Assembly (NCBI GenBank): GCA_020693165.1 | Contig: JAIMJQ010000008.1 | Span: 1-38,526, forward strand | Direction of reading: 5' to 3' | Length of the DNA: 38,526 nucleotides | DNA from: Xanthomonas sp. | GTDB taxonomy: Bacteria; Pseudomonadota; Gammaproteobacteria; Xanthomonadales; SZUA-5 | Shown here: positions 31,669-38,526 of the stretch, one piece after another | Position numbering within the stretch: the first letter of the stretch is position 1 | Layout: the number at the start of each line of letters is the position of its first letter | The notes under the pieces: generated by a model | Told to the model about the DNA's origin: nothing | What the model saw: only the letters and a program-made list of their open reading frames with translations | The model's database searches: none | Translations under genes and position numbers: made by a program

Positions 31669-31721
31669 ATGAACGGGTTCATCGACAGTGGGCACTTTCG
31701 GGACGGAAGCGAGAACGCGCA

Positions 31722-32312
31722 ATGAGCCCATTGCTCGATGAACTGGTGCAGGCGCTGCGTTGTCTGCCCGGCGTGGGCGCCAAGAGTGCCCAGCGCATGG
31801 CTTTCCACCTGCTCGAGCGCGATCGGCACGGTGCCCGTCGGCTGGCCGAGAAGCTGATCGCTGCGGCCGATCGAATTGGCTTGTGCAGTCGTTGCCGTAC
31901 CTTCAGCGAGGAGCCAGTGTGCGCGCTGTGTCGCGGTCCCGGCCGCGACGATGCGCTGCTGTGCGTGGTCGAGTCGCCGGCCGACCTGTATGCCGTCGAA
32001 CAGGCCACCGGTTACCGTGGCCGCTACTTCGTCCTGCACGGAAGATTGTCGCCGCTCGACGGTCGCGGCCCAAAGGAACTCGGCCTTGATCAACTCGCCG
32101 ATCGCCTCGCGGAAGGTAATGTGCGCGAACTGATCGTAGCCACCAATCCCACCGTGGAAGGCGAGGCCACTGCGCATTACCTCGCCGAAATCGCCCGCGC
32201 CGCCGACGTCTCGCCCACCCGCATCGCCCACGGCGTCCCGGTCGGCGGCGAACTCGAGTACATCGACCGCAGCACCTTGGCCCATGCGTTTACCGGGCGC
32301 CTCAAGGTGTGA
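31722..32312 (+). CDS. recR: Recombination mediator RecR
   Basis: RecR, with RecO, loads RecA at single-strand gaps. The 196-aa protein has an HhH motif ([20 protein letters not shown]), a zinc finger of four Cys ([16 protein letters not shown], about 56-71) and a Toprim domain ([15 protein letters not shown] to [11 protein letters not shown]-type residues). Order dnaX-ybaB-recR is conserved, but the 267-bp gap here carries a nested repeat. Confidence 0.96.
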   Translation: MSPLLDELVQALRCLPGVGAKSAQRMAFHLLERDRHGARRLAEKLIAAADRIGLCSRCRTFSEEPVCALCRGPGRDDALLCVVESPADLYAVEQATGYRGRYFVLHGRLSPLDGRGPKELGLDQLADRLAEGNVRELIVATNPTVEGEATAHYLAEIARAADVSPTRIAHGVPVGGELEYIDRSTLAHAFTGRLKV

Positions 32313-32326
32313 TCGGAGCAGGTGGC

Positions 32327-32493
32327 AAGCAATGTGAAACGTGAAACGTCAATCAGAAGCCGGCGTGTGCGCTGGCGAAATTGACGTTTCACGTCTGACG
32401 TTTCACTGCTCCGGCAAAGCGTGCAACTTCAATGGAAGCCGCACGCTTCGCGCTGGCACAATTGACCTTTCACCTTTGACGTTTCAATGCTCC
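32327..32493. repeat. Imperfect tandem duplication of about 82 bp with internal inverted repeats
   Basis: Unit 1 (about 32327-32411) and unit 2 (about 32412-32493) share the order GGCAA..GC, TCAAT..GAAGCC, CGCTGGC, AATTGACSTTTCAC, TGACGTTTCA and TGCTCC. In unit 1 GTGAAACGTCAAT (32341-32353) and ATTGACGTTTCAC (32380-32392) are exact inverses. It fills the gap between recR and the HIT gene. Confidence 0.75.
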
Positions 32494-32496
32494 CCC

Positions 32497-32835
32497 ATGA
32501 CCATCTTCACCAAGATCATCAATCGCGAAATCCCGGCCCAGATCGTCTTTGAGGACGAGCATCTGCTGGGGTTCAAGGACATCAACGCGCAGGCGCCGGT
32601 GCATGTGCTGTTCATTCCCAAGGAGCCGGTCGCCAGCGCTGACGCGCTGCAAGAGCGACACGCCGAGCTGGTTGGTCGACTGGTGCTGGCCGCCGCCCGC
32701 TATGCGCGCGAGGTCGGAATTGCGCAGTCCGGCTACCGACTGGTGATGAACACCAACGACGACGGCGGACAGACGGTATTCCATCTGCACCTGCACCTGC
32801 TCGGCGGCCGCCAGATGCGCTGGCCGCCGGGTTGA
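32497..32835 (+). CDS. hinT: HIT family nucleotide hydrolase (HinT)
   Basis: A 112-aa purine nucleoside phosphoramidase of the histidine-triad family. MTIFTKIINREIPAQIVFED is the family start; LGFKDINAQAPVHVLFIPKE and the triad HLHLHLLGGRQM (about residues 95-106) follow. The triad histidines carry out nucleotidyl transfer. It lies just after the tandem duplication. ATG 32497 has no strong Shine-Dalgarno. Confidence 0.93.
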   Translation: MTIFTKIINREIPAQIVFEDEHLLGFKDINAQAPVHVLFIPKEPVASADALQERHAELVGRLVLAAARYAREVGIAQSGYRLVMNTNDDGGQTVFHLHLHLLGGRQMRWPPG

Positions 32836-32867
32836 GCGGCGGTTCGCACAGCGCATGCGAGGCACTT

Positions 32868-32897
32868 TGCAGGAGCGAGTTGCACCTGGCTCCTGCA
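32868..32897. terminator. Hairpin between hinT and the convergent cytochrome gene
   Basis: TGCAGGAGC (32868-32876) and GCTCCTGCA (32889-32897), perfect 9-bp stem, 12-base loop. It sits between convergent genes and could end both transcripts; no T-run. Confidence 0.5.
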
Positions 32898-32905
32898 TCA
32901 ACGCC

Positions 32906-33238
32906 TCAACGCTGGCTCAAATCACCCAGCTTGGACTTCTGGCTGGCGAAATAAGCGGCCAGGTCGGCGATGTCCTGGTCGGACAGCGTTCCGGCGAAGC
33001 CCTGCATGATCACGTTCACGCGTGCGCCGGAGCGGTAGCCCTTCAACGCCTGCGCCAGGTAATCGGGGTACTGGCCCGCCAGGATCGGATACTGTGGATC
33101 GCCGACGCCGTTGCCGTCGGCGCCGTGGCAGGCCTGACAAGGCTTGGACAGCTCGACGCCTCGGCCAGGATTGCCGGCTGCGTTCACCGTCGACGCCAGC
33201 AGCAGGCCCAGTGCAACAAGAATGGTGCGGTTGGTCAT
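32906..33238 (-). CDS. Small class I cytochrome c, monoheme
   Basis: 110 aa with a signal peptide (ILVALGLLLASTVNAAG). The heme motif CQACH is near residue 34, with the later Met-bearing segment NVIMQGFAGTLSDQDIADLAAYFASQ giving the axial Met. It resembles one half of the diheme cytochrome c4. It is the second of two adjacent genes and lies 12 bp after the first; they may work together in electron transfer. Confidence 0.88.
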   Translation of the reverse strand: MTNRTILVALGLLLASTVNAAGNPGRGVELSKPCQACHGADGNGVGDPQYPILAGQYPDYLAQALKGYRSGARVNVIMQGFAGTLSDQDIADLAAYFASQKSKLGDLSQR

Positions 33239-33250
33239 GTGCGCGGGCCT

Positions 33251-33583
33251 TCAGGGAGTCGTCGGGTTGGTCGCCAGGTAGCTGGCGATGTCGGCGATGT
33301 CTTGCTCGGTCAGACTCTGCGCCTGAGCGTTCATGGTCGGGTGTTTGCGTTGCCCCGTCTTGTACGCGTTCAGGGCCGCTACCAGATATTGCTGGTTCTG
33401 ACCAGAAATTCGCGGAACGTGGTACTGCGGGTACGCGTTGCGATAGCCCGTGACCCCGTGGCAACCGGTACAGGTGTATGCCTTCAGCTTTCCAGCTGCG
33501 ACGTCGCCGGTGGCTTGTGCGCTGGCCACGGCGGGAGCCGCGGATGCCAGTACCAGCAGCGTTGCGAGTGTGATTGACCTCAT
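33251..33583 (-). CDS. Small class I cytochrome c, monoheme
   Basis: 110 aa. I choose ATG 33583, which puts the signal peptide (ITLATLLVLASAAPAVASAQ) at the N-terminus; the open frame upstream has no similarity. Heme motif CTGCH near residue 38, then HPTMNAQAQSLTEQDIADIA with the probable axial Met. Its layout parallels the following cytochrome; the pair resembles a cytochrome c4 split in two genes. The 226-bp region upstream is shared with the divergent RND adaptor. Confidence 0.87.
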   Translation of the reverse strand: MRSITLATLLVLASAAPAVASAQATGDVAAGKLKAYTCTGCHGVTGYRNAYPQYHVPRISGQNQQYLVAALNAYKTGQRKHPTMNAQAQSLTEQDIADIASYLATNPTTP

Positions 33584-33809
33584 CCATCCATCCCCGGGAA
33601 CGAGCCCGCGCCACGGTCGGCGCAAGCAATGACAAAGGCTGCGGATTATGCCGAGCGACGTTGGCCTGGTCCATGCCTGTGACTTGTGGCCGGCGTCTGC
33701 TGCAACGGTTCTGCGGATACTTGCATCAATCGTCGCCATGACTTCCGGTACTGATGCCGGACCGACGTAGTGTCATAGCGTACCAACACACCTGAGTAGA
33801 GCCCATCCG

Positions 33810-34961
33810 ATGAACATTGAAGTAAAGCGACGCCCCCTCCTGGTTGCCCTGGCGCTGGCACTCGGCCTGTCGCTGGCCGCTTGCAGCGGCTCGCAGGACA
33901 GTGCGACGACGACCGAAGGCGACAGCAGCGCCGAAGCGAAGGACAAGGTCGAGCCGAAGCTGGACAAGGACGGCAAGCCGGTCGAGGCGGTCAAAGTGCC
34001 CGTCGAGGTGGCGGCCGCAACGCGCTCGGCGGTGGTGGCTGCATTCCAGGGCACCTCGAACCTGGTCGCCGAGGCCGAAGCGGATGTGGTGACCAAGACC
34101 AGCGGCGTAGTCCTCGAGATCATGGTGGAAGAGGGCGACAAGGTGGTCGCCGGCCAGGTGCTGGCGCGGCTCGATTCCGATCGCCAGCGCCTTAACATGA
34201 AGCAGAGCGAGGCCAACCTGCGCAAGCTCGAGAATGATTTCAAGCGCCAGCAGGAGATGATCGAGCGCAAGCTGATCAGTCAGGATGTCTATGACCGCTC
34301 ACGCTACGACCTCGATACCCAGCGGGCCTCCTATGATATTGCCAAGCTGGAGCTGTCCTACACCGAGATCCGCGCCCCGATCGGGGGTGTGGTCAGCAAG
34401 CGTAACGTCAAGGTGGGCAACCTGATCCAGCTGAACCAGCCGCTGTTCAAGATCGACGATTTCGATCCGCTGGAAGCGATGATCGACGTGCCCGAGCGCG
34501 AGATGCGCCTGATCAAGGCCGGCCAGCCGGTGCAGATGCTGGTCGACGCGCTGCCGGACGCCGTATTTGCCGGCAACGTGGCGCGCGTCAGTCCGGTGGT
34601 CGATGCCAGCACCGGCACCTTTCGCGTCGTCGCCCAGTTCAAGGACGACAGCGGGCGACTGCGCTCGGGCATGTTCGGACGCGTGCGCGTGGTCTATGAC
34701 CAGCGCGCCGATGTCCTCGTGGTGCCACGCGCGGCGCTGGTTGGCGACGACAAGGACGCGGCGGTATTCGTGGTCGAGAACGATGTCGCCAAGCGCCGCA
34801 AGGTGCAGCTCGGTTACACCGACGGCGGCAAGGTCGAGATCACCGATGGCCTCGCCGATGGCGACAAGGTAGTGACCCTCGGCCAGGCCGCGCTGCGCGA
34901 TGGCGCCAAGGTACAGGTGATCACGACCGACGCGCCGGTGGCGGTCGCCAGCGGCAACTGA
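33810..34961 (+). CDS. RND efflux periplasmic adaptor lipoprotein (MFP)
   Basis: 383 aa. The signal sequence ends LSLAAC, with lipid Cys25. A charged linker rich in Lys/Asp/Glu follows, then the lipoyl-like half (VVLEIMVEEGDKVVAGQVLA), an alpha-helical hairpin (about 130-180), the second lipoyl half (YTEIRAPIGGVVSKRNVKVG) and the beta-barrel and membrane-proximal domains. It links an inner-membrane RND pump to an outer-membrane channel. The pump gene lies 237 bp downstream on the same strand, separated by a repeat cluster. Substrate unknown. Confidence 0.93.
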   Translation: MNIEVKRRPLLVALALALGLSLAACSGSQDSATTTEGDSSAEAKDKVEPKLDKDGKPVEAVKVPVEVAAATRSAVVAAFQGTSNLVAEAEADVVTKTSGVVLEIMVEEGDKVVAGQVLARLDSDRQRLNMKQSEANLRKLENDFKRQQEMIERKLISQDVYDRSRYDLDTQRASYDIAKLELSYTEIRAPIGGVVSKRNVKVGNLIQLNQPLFKIDDFDPLEAMIDVPEREMRLIKAGQPVQMLVDALPDAVFAGNVARVSPVVDASTGTFRVVAQFKDDSGRLRSGMFGRVRVVYDQRADVLVVPRAALVGDDKDAAVFVVENDVAKRRKVQLGYTDGGKVEITDGLADGDKVVTLGQAALRDGAKVQVITTDAPVAVASGN

Positions 34962-34974
34962 GCTGAGAAGCGGA

Positions 34975-35148
34975 GGCACGGGGCACGGGAAAAGCGGCCA
35001 CGGCGCCTGCATCCGGCTCTTGGTGGGTCCGGACTTGTCCGGACGCTTTCATCGGATTGCCGATCAACAGCGTCCAGACAAGTCTGGACCCACAGGAGCA
35101 CCCCGAGTGTGAGCCTTTCCCGTGCCTCGTGCCCCGTGCCCCGTGCCC
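34975..35148. repeat. Repeat cluster: inverted heptamers flanking REP copy 3
   Basis: GGCACGGGGCACGGGAAA (34975-34992) is the inverse, with one mismatch, of TTTCCCGTGCCTCGTGCC (35116-35133). Four CGTGCCY heptamers run 35121-35148. Between them is REP copy 3 (35023-35093). The cluster separates the adaptor and pump genes. Confidence 0.85.
35023..35093. repeat. REP-like paired palindrome, copy 3
   Basis: GTGGGTCCGGACTTGTCCGG at 35023-35042, about 30 bases, then TCCAGACAAGTCTGGACCCA with a final C. In the left arm A-T pairs of the inner palindrome are changed to G-C on both sides (CCGGACTTGTCCGG), a compensatory pattern. Confidence 0.92.
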
Positions 35149-35198
35149 ACCGATAGCGCAGTGCTCGGCTGCCCTCACACTCCAGTAACGGATCCCGC

Positions 35199-38100
35199 AT
35201 GAACATCATCCGCCTCGCCACCGAACGCCGCGTCACCATTGCGATGATCACCATCGCGCTGGTGCTGTTTGGCGCGATCGGCCTCAGTCGATTGAAGGTC
35301 AATCTGCTTCCCGACCTGTCCTATCCGACGCTGACCGTGCGCACCGAGTACATCGGCGCCGCGCCGGCGGAGATCGAGAACCTGATCAGCGAGCCGCTGG
35401 AAGAGGCGCTCGGCGTGGTCAAGAATCTGAAGCGCATCCGCTCGGTGTCGCGCACCGGGCAGTCGGACGTGATCCTGGAGTTCGCCTGGGGCACGGACAT
35501 GGATACGGCCGGCATGGACGTGCGCGAGAAGCTCGAATTGCTGCAACTGCCGCTGGAAGTGAAGAAGCCGCTGCTGCTGCGTTTCGATCCGTCGACTGAG
35601 CCGGTGCTGCGCCTGGCGCTGGCGACCGGCGACGAAGATGGATCCAGCGCGGCGGCGCTCACCGAGCTGCGGCGCTACGCCGAAGAGGACCTGAAGAAGC
35701 GCCTTGAGCCGATCGAGGGCGTGGCCGCGGTCAAGGTCTCGGGTGGTCTGGAGGACGAGATCCAGGTCGACATCGACCAGAATCGCCTGAAGCAGCTCAA
35801 TCTCGACGTCAACACCATCATCGAACGCCTGCGCTCGGAGAACATCAATATTTCCAGCGGTCGCCTCGACGAAGCCAGTCAGCGCTACCTGGTGCGCACG
35901 ATCAACCAGTTCGCGACGCTCGAAGAGATGGGCGAGATGGCGGTGTCGAGCGGCATGGGTACGGCGGTGAAGCTCAAGGACGTGGCCACGGTGAAGCAGG
36001 GCCACAAGGAGCGCCAGGCGATCATTCGCAGCGACGGCAAGGAAGCAGTCGAGATTGCGATCTACAAGGAGGGCGATGCCAATACGGTGGCCGTGGCCGA
36101 GGCCGTGGTGAAGGCGCTCGACCGGCTCAAGGACGATGTTCCCGAGGGCGCCAGCCTGACTACCATCGACGACCAGTCGACCTTCATCAAGAGCTCCATC
36201 CGTGAAGTTGTCGATGCCGCGGTGATCGGCGGCCTGCTGTCGATCCTGGTGATCTTCCTGTTCCTCGGCGAGGCCTGGGCGACGCTGGTGATCGCGCTGT
36301 CGCTGCCGGTCTCGATCATCGCCACCTTCTTCTTCATGCAACAGTTCGGCATCGGCCTCAACGTGATGTCGCTCGGCGGTATCGCGCTGGCCACCGGCAT
36401 GGTGGTCGACAATGCGATCGTCGTGCTCGAAAACGTGCGCCGGCTGCGCGACCAGGGCATGGGCATCATCGAAGCCGCGGTTCAGGGCACCAGCGAGGTC
36501 GGCATGGCGATCACCGCCTCGACCTTCACCCATATCGCCGTGTTCCTGCCACTGGTGTTCGTCGAGGGCATTGCCGGACAGCTGTTCGCGGATCAGGCGC
36601 TGACCGTGACTTTCGCGATGATCATCTCTTTGTTCGTGGCGGTGACGCTGATCCCGATGCTGGCCTCGCTCGGCGAAAAGCGCACCACGATGAGCTACGA
36701 GCATCCGCAACTGGAAGCCCATGCTCCGCACTGGCTGAACAGCAATCGCCCGCGCCTCGATCGCGGTCGCTTTCTGCTGTTGCCGGTCTGGGTGCTGCTG
36801 GCGGTCTGGCGCGGACTGATGTTCGTGTTGCGCTGGATGCTTTACCTGCTCGCGGTCGCCGCGCGACGCCTCTTCAGCCTGCTCGGGCGCGTGTTCGGCG
36901 TCGCCCTCAACCCGCTGGCGCGTTTCACGATGGCGTTCTTCGACGCCACCTTGCGCGCCTACGATCGCCTCCTGCCATGGTCATTGAGCCATCCGGGCGT
37001 GGTGCTCGGCATCGCCGCGCTGTCGCTGGCCGGCGCGCTCGCATTGGTGCCGCGCCTCGGCGTCGAACTGATCCCGGAGTTTGCCCAGGGTCGGTTGCAG
37101 GTCGATCTGAAGCTGCCGGTCGGCACGCCGCTGGCGCGCACCGACCTGCTGGTCGCAGGCTTGCAGGAACATGGCAACGGCGTCGACGGGATCGAGCACA
37201 TCTTCGCAACCGCCGGCACTGGCGCGCGCCTCGATGCCAACCCGACCGAGTCCGGCGAGAACATCGGCAAGCTGCTGGTGACGCTGGCGCCGCATACCGA
37301 GCGTGCCGACGAGCCGCGGATCGTCGATGCGCTGCGCAGCTACACCGACGTCTTGCCGGGCACCGAGGCCAAGTACTCGCGACCACAATTGTTCAGCTTC
37401 GATACGCCGCTGGAGATCGAGATCACCGGTTATGACCTCGATCAACTGAAGCAGGCCAGCGAACGCATCACCACGGCGATGCGCCAGAAATCGATCTTCG
37501 CCGACGTCAAGAACTCGCAGGAGCAGGGTGCGCCGGAAGTGCGCATCTACTTCGACCAGGACCGGATCTCCGCGCTCGGACTTAACACACGCCAGGTCGC
37601 CGACCAGGTGGTGCGCAAGGTGCGCGGCGAAGTGGCGACCCGCTACAGCTTCCGCGACCGCAAGATCGACGTGCTGGTGCGTGCCAGCGAGACGGATCGC
37701 GACTCGGTCGAGGCGGTGCGCCGCTTGATCGTAAATCCCGGCAGCCCGAGCCCGGTGCCGCTGGATTCGGTGGCGCGTGTGGAAATCACCGAGGGCCCAT
37801 CGGAGATCCGCCGCATCGACCAGGAACGCGTCGCGGTGATCTCGGCGAGCCTGCGTGGCGACCTCGGTTCGGCGGTCAAGATCGCCCAGGCGATCGTGGA
37901 CCAGGGCCTGCTGCCGCCCGGCACCACGGCGCGCGTCGCCGGCCAGAGCGAGGATCTCGATTCCTCGTTCCGATCGCTGCTGATGGCGCTGGCGCTGGCC
38001 GTGTTCATGGTTTATCTGGTGATGGCATCGCAGTTCGAGTCGCTGCTGCACCCGTTCCTGATTCTGTTCACCATCCCGTTGGCGCTGGTCGGCGCGGTCT

Positions 38101-38504
38101 TCAGCCTGTGGGTCACCGGGACCACGCTCAGCATCATCGTGTTCATCGGACTGATCATGCTGGTCGGCATTGTCGTCAGCAATGCCATCGTACTGATCGA
38201 CCGCGTCAACCAGTTGCGCGGGCACGGCATGGAAAAGCGCGCGGCGTTGATCGAGGGCGCGCGCACCCGACTGCGCCCGATCATCATGACCACCATCACC
38301 ACCTTGTTCGGCTTCCTGCCGATGGCGCTCGGCCTCGGTGATGGCGCCGAACTGCGCCAGCCGCTGGCGATCACCGTGATCGGCGGCCTGATCTTCTCGA
38401 CGCTGTTGACCCTGGTGTTGATCCCGGTGCTCTACAACGTCGTCGACCGCCGCGCTACCTTCCGCCAACCGCGTGCGCTGGAAAGCGCGGAGGTGGGGGC
38501 GTGA
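35199..38504 (+). CDS. RND family efflux pump permease (AcrB/HAE type)
   Basis: A proton-driven inner-membrane exporter of 1101 aa. The N-terminal helix, MNIIRLATERRVTIAMITIA, is followed by a large periplasmic loop (about 35-335), helices 2-6 with GMVVDNAIVVLENV (the proton-relay Asp region), a second loop and the last helix group with VGIVVSNAIVLIDRVNQLR. Compared with typical 1030-1050 aa pumps, it has an extra arginine-rich hydrophobic stretch near residues 510-595 between the two halves. The adaptor lies upstream; no outer-membrane channel gene is in the window. Drug versus metal specificity cannot be assigned. Confidence 0.94.
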   Translation: MNIIRLATERRVTIAMITIALVLFGAIGLSRLKVNLLPDLSYPTLTVRTEYIGAAPAEIENLISEPLEEALGVVKNLKRIRSVSRTGQSDVILEFAWGTDMDTAGMDVREKLELLQLPLEVKKPLLLRFDPSTEPVLRLALATGDEDGSSAAALTELRRYAEEDLKKRLEPIEGVAAVKVSGGLEDEIQVDIDQNRLKQLNLDVNTIIERLRSENINISSGRLDEASQRYLVRTINQFATLEEMGEMAVSSGMGTAVKLKDVATVKQGHKERQAIIRSDGKEAVEIAIYKEGDANTVAVAEAVVKALDRLKDDVPEGASLTTIDDQSTFIKSSIREVVDAAVIGGLLSILVIFLFLGEAWATLVIALSLPVSIIATFFFMQQFGIGLNVMSLGGIALATGMVVDNAIVVLENVRRLRDQGMGIIEAAVQGTSEVGMAITASTFTHIAVFLPLVFVEGIAGQLFADQALTVTFAMIISLFVAVTLIPMLASLGEKRTTMSYEHPQLEAHAPHWLNSNRPRLDRGRFLLLPVWVLLAVWRGLMFVLRWMLYLLAVAARRLFSLLGRVFGVALNPLARFTMAFFDATLRAYDRLLPWSLSHPGVVLGIAALSLAGALALVPRLGVELIPEFAQGRLQVDLKLPVGTPLARTDLLVAGLQEHGNGVDGIEHIFATAGTGARLDANPTESGENIGKLLVTLAPHTERADEPRIVDALRSYTDVLPGTEAKYSRPQLFSFDTPLEIEITGYDLDQLKQASERITTAMRQKSIFADVKNSQEQGAPEVRIYFDQDRISALGLNTRQVADQVVRKVRGEVATRYSFRDRKIDVLVRASETDRDSVEAVRRLIVNPGSPSPVPLDSVARVEITEGPSEIRRIDQERVAVISASLRGDLGSAVKIAQAIVDQGLLPPGTTARVAGQSEDLDSSFRSLLMALALAVFMVYLVMASQFESLLHPFLILFTIPLALVGAVFSLWVTGTTLSIIVFIGLIMLVGIVVSNAIVLIDRVNQLRGHGMEKRAALIEGARTRLRPIIMTTITTLFGFLPMALGLGDGAELRQPLAITVIGGLIFSTLLTLVLIPVLYNVVDRRATFRQPRALESAEVGA

Positions 38505-38526
38505 GGACGGGAGCCATGAAAGCGGG

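Noticed and set aside
35175-36731. Long minus-strand open frame (518 codons) opposite the RND pump
   Set aside because: An antisense shadow of a clear RND permease in high-GC DNA; His/Asp/Arg-rich translation without motifs.
38516-38526. Start of a next gene (ATG AAA GCG GG after GGGAG)
   Set aside because: The ribosome-binding site and ATG look plausible, but only four codons are visible, too little to support a call.

Overview
The window is GC-rich chromosomal DNA of a gammaproteobacterium, most likely Xanthomonadales/Lysobacterales (Rhodanobacteraceae-like). This rests on recalled gene order and protein character, not on a search. The signs are a gloB-yafS-rnhA-dnaQ neighbourhood, a Kdo kinase beside a GT9 glycosyltransferase and a DUF6165 gene, a secreted subtilase ending in an NGFE-type tail, and several dispersed palindromic repeats between housekeeping genes.

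Left part (1-9529). fabI runs off the left edge on the minus strand, and its reading frame enters a heptamer tandem array. Then come mltD and gloB (minus, overlapping) and, divergently, a YafS-like methyltransferase, rnhA and dnaQ (plus, overlapping). A pentaheme cytochrome c follows. Next are a membrane-anchored Ser/Thr kinase and a PP2C phosphatase that converge and probably act on the same targets.

Integrated element (9606-18939, about 9.3 kb). tRNA-Ser(CGA) is the apparent attachment gene. Its last 14 bases recur as a direct repeat at 18926-18939, beside a P4-type tyrosine integrase. Between the two copies nearly all genes lie on the minus strand, many with 4-bp overlaps: integrase, small DNA-binding proteins, an AlpA-like regulator, a 929-aa primase/helicase-like protein, a zinc-ribbon protein, unknowns, a DUF5681 protein, then a terminator and a ParB-like remnant. 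No capsid, tail, conjugation or recognisable defence gene is present. It looks like a small replicating satellite or plasmid-like island. Possible origin-like inverted iterons, a structured primase leader, a 12-bp minisatellite and shared motifs near both ends are its least explained parts. The right junction is a perfect 32-bp-arm palindrome that repeats the tRNA end in both orientations.

Right part (19000-38526). A membrane diguanylate cyclase and a large secreted subtilase come first, then an envelope-sugar block (DUF6165, GT9 glycosyltransferase, kdkA) and an MBL hydrolase. These lead into molybdopterin genes moaA-moaC-moaD-moaE. Then come tRNA-Ser(GGA), the 4.5S SRP RNA, and dnaX-ybaB-recR. 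A HIT protein, two small cytochromes c (minus) and an RND efflux adaptor plus pump complete the window. A REP-like paired palindrome occurs three times (23784, 28370, 35023). Other inverted repeats lie after moaE, between ybaB and recR, and before the HIT gene. All identifications are by reading motifs; no database search was possible.
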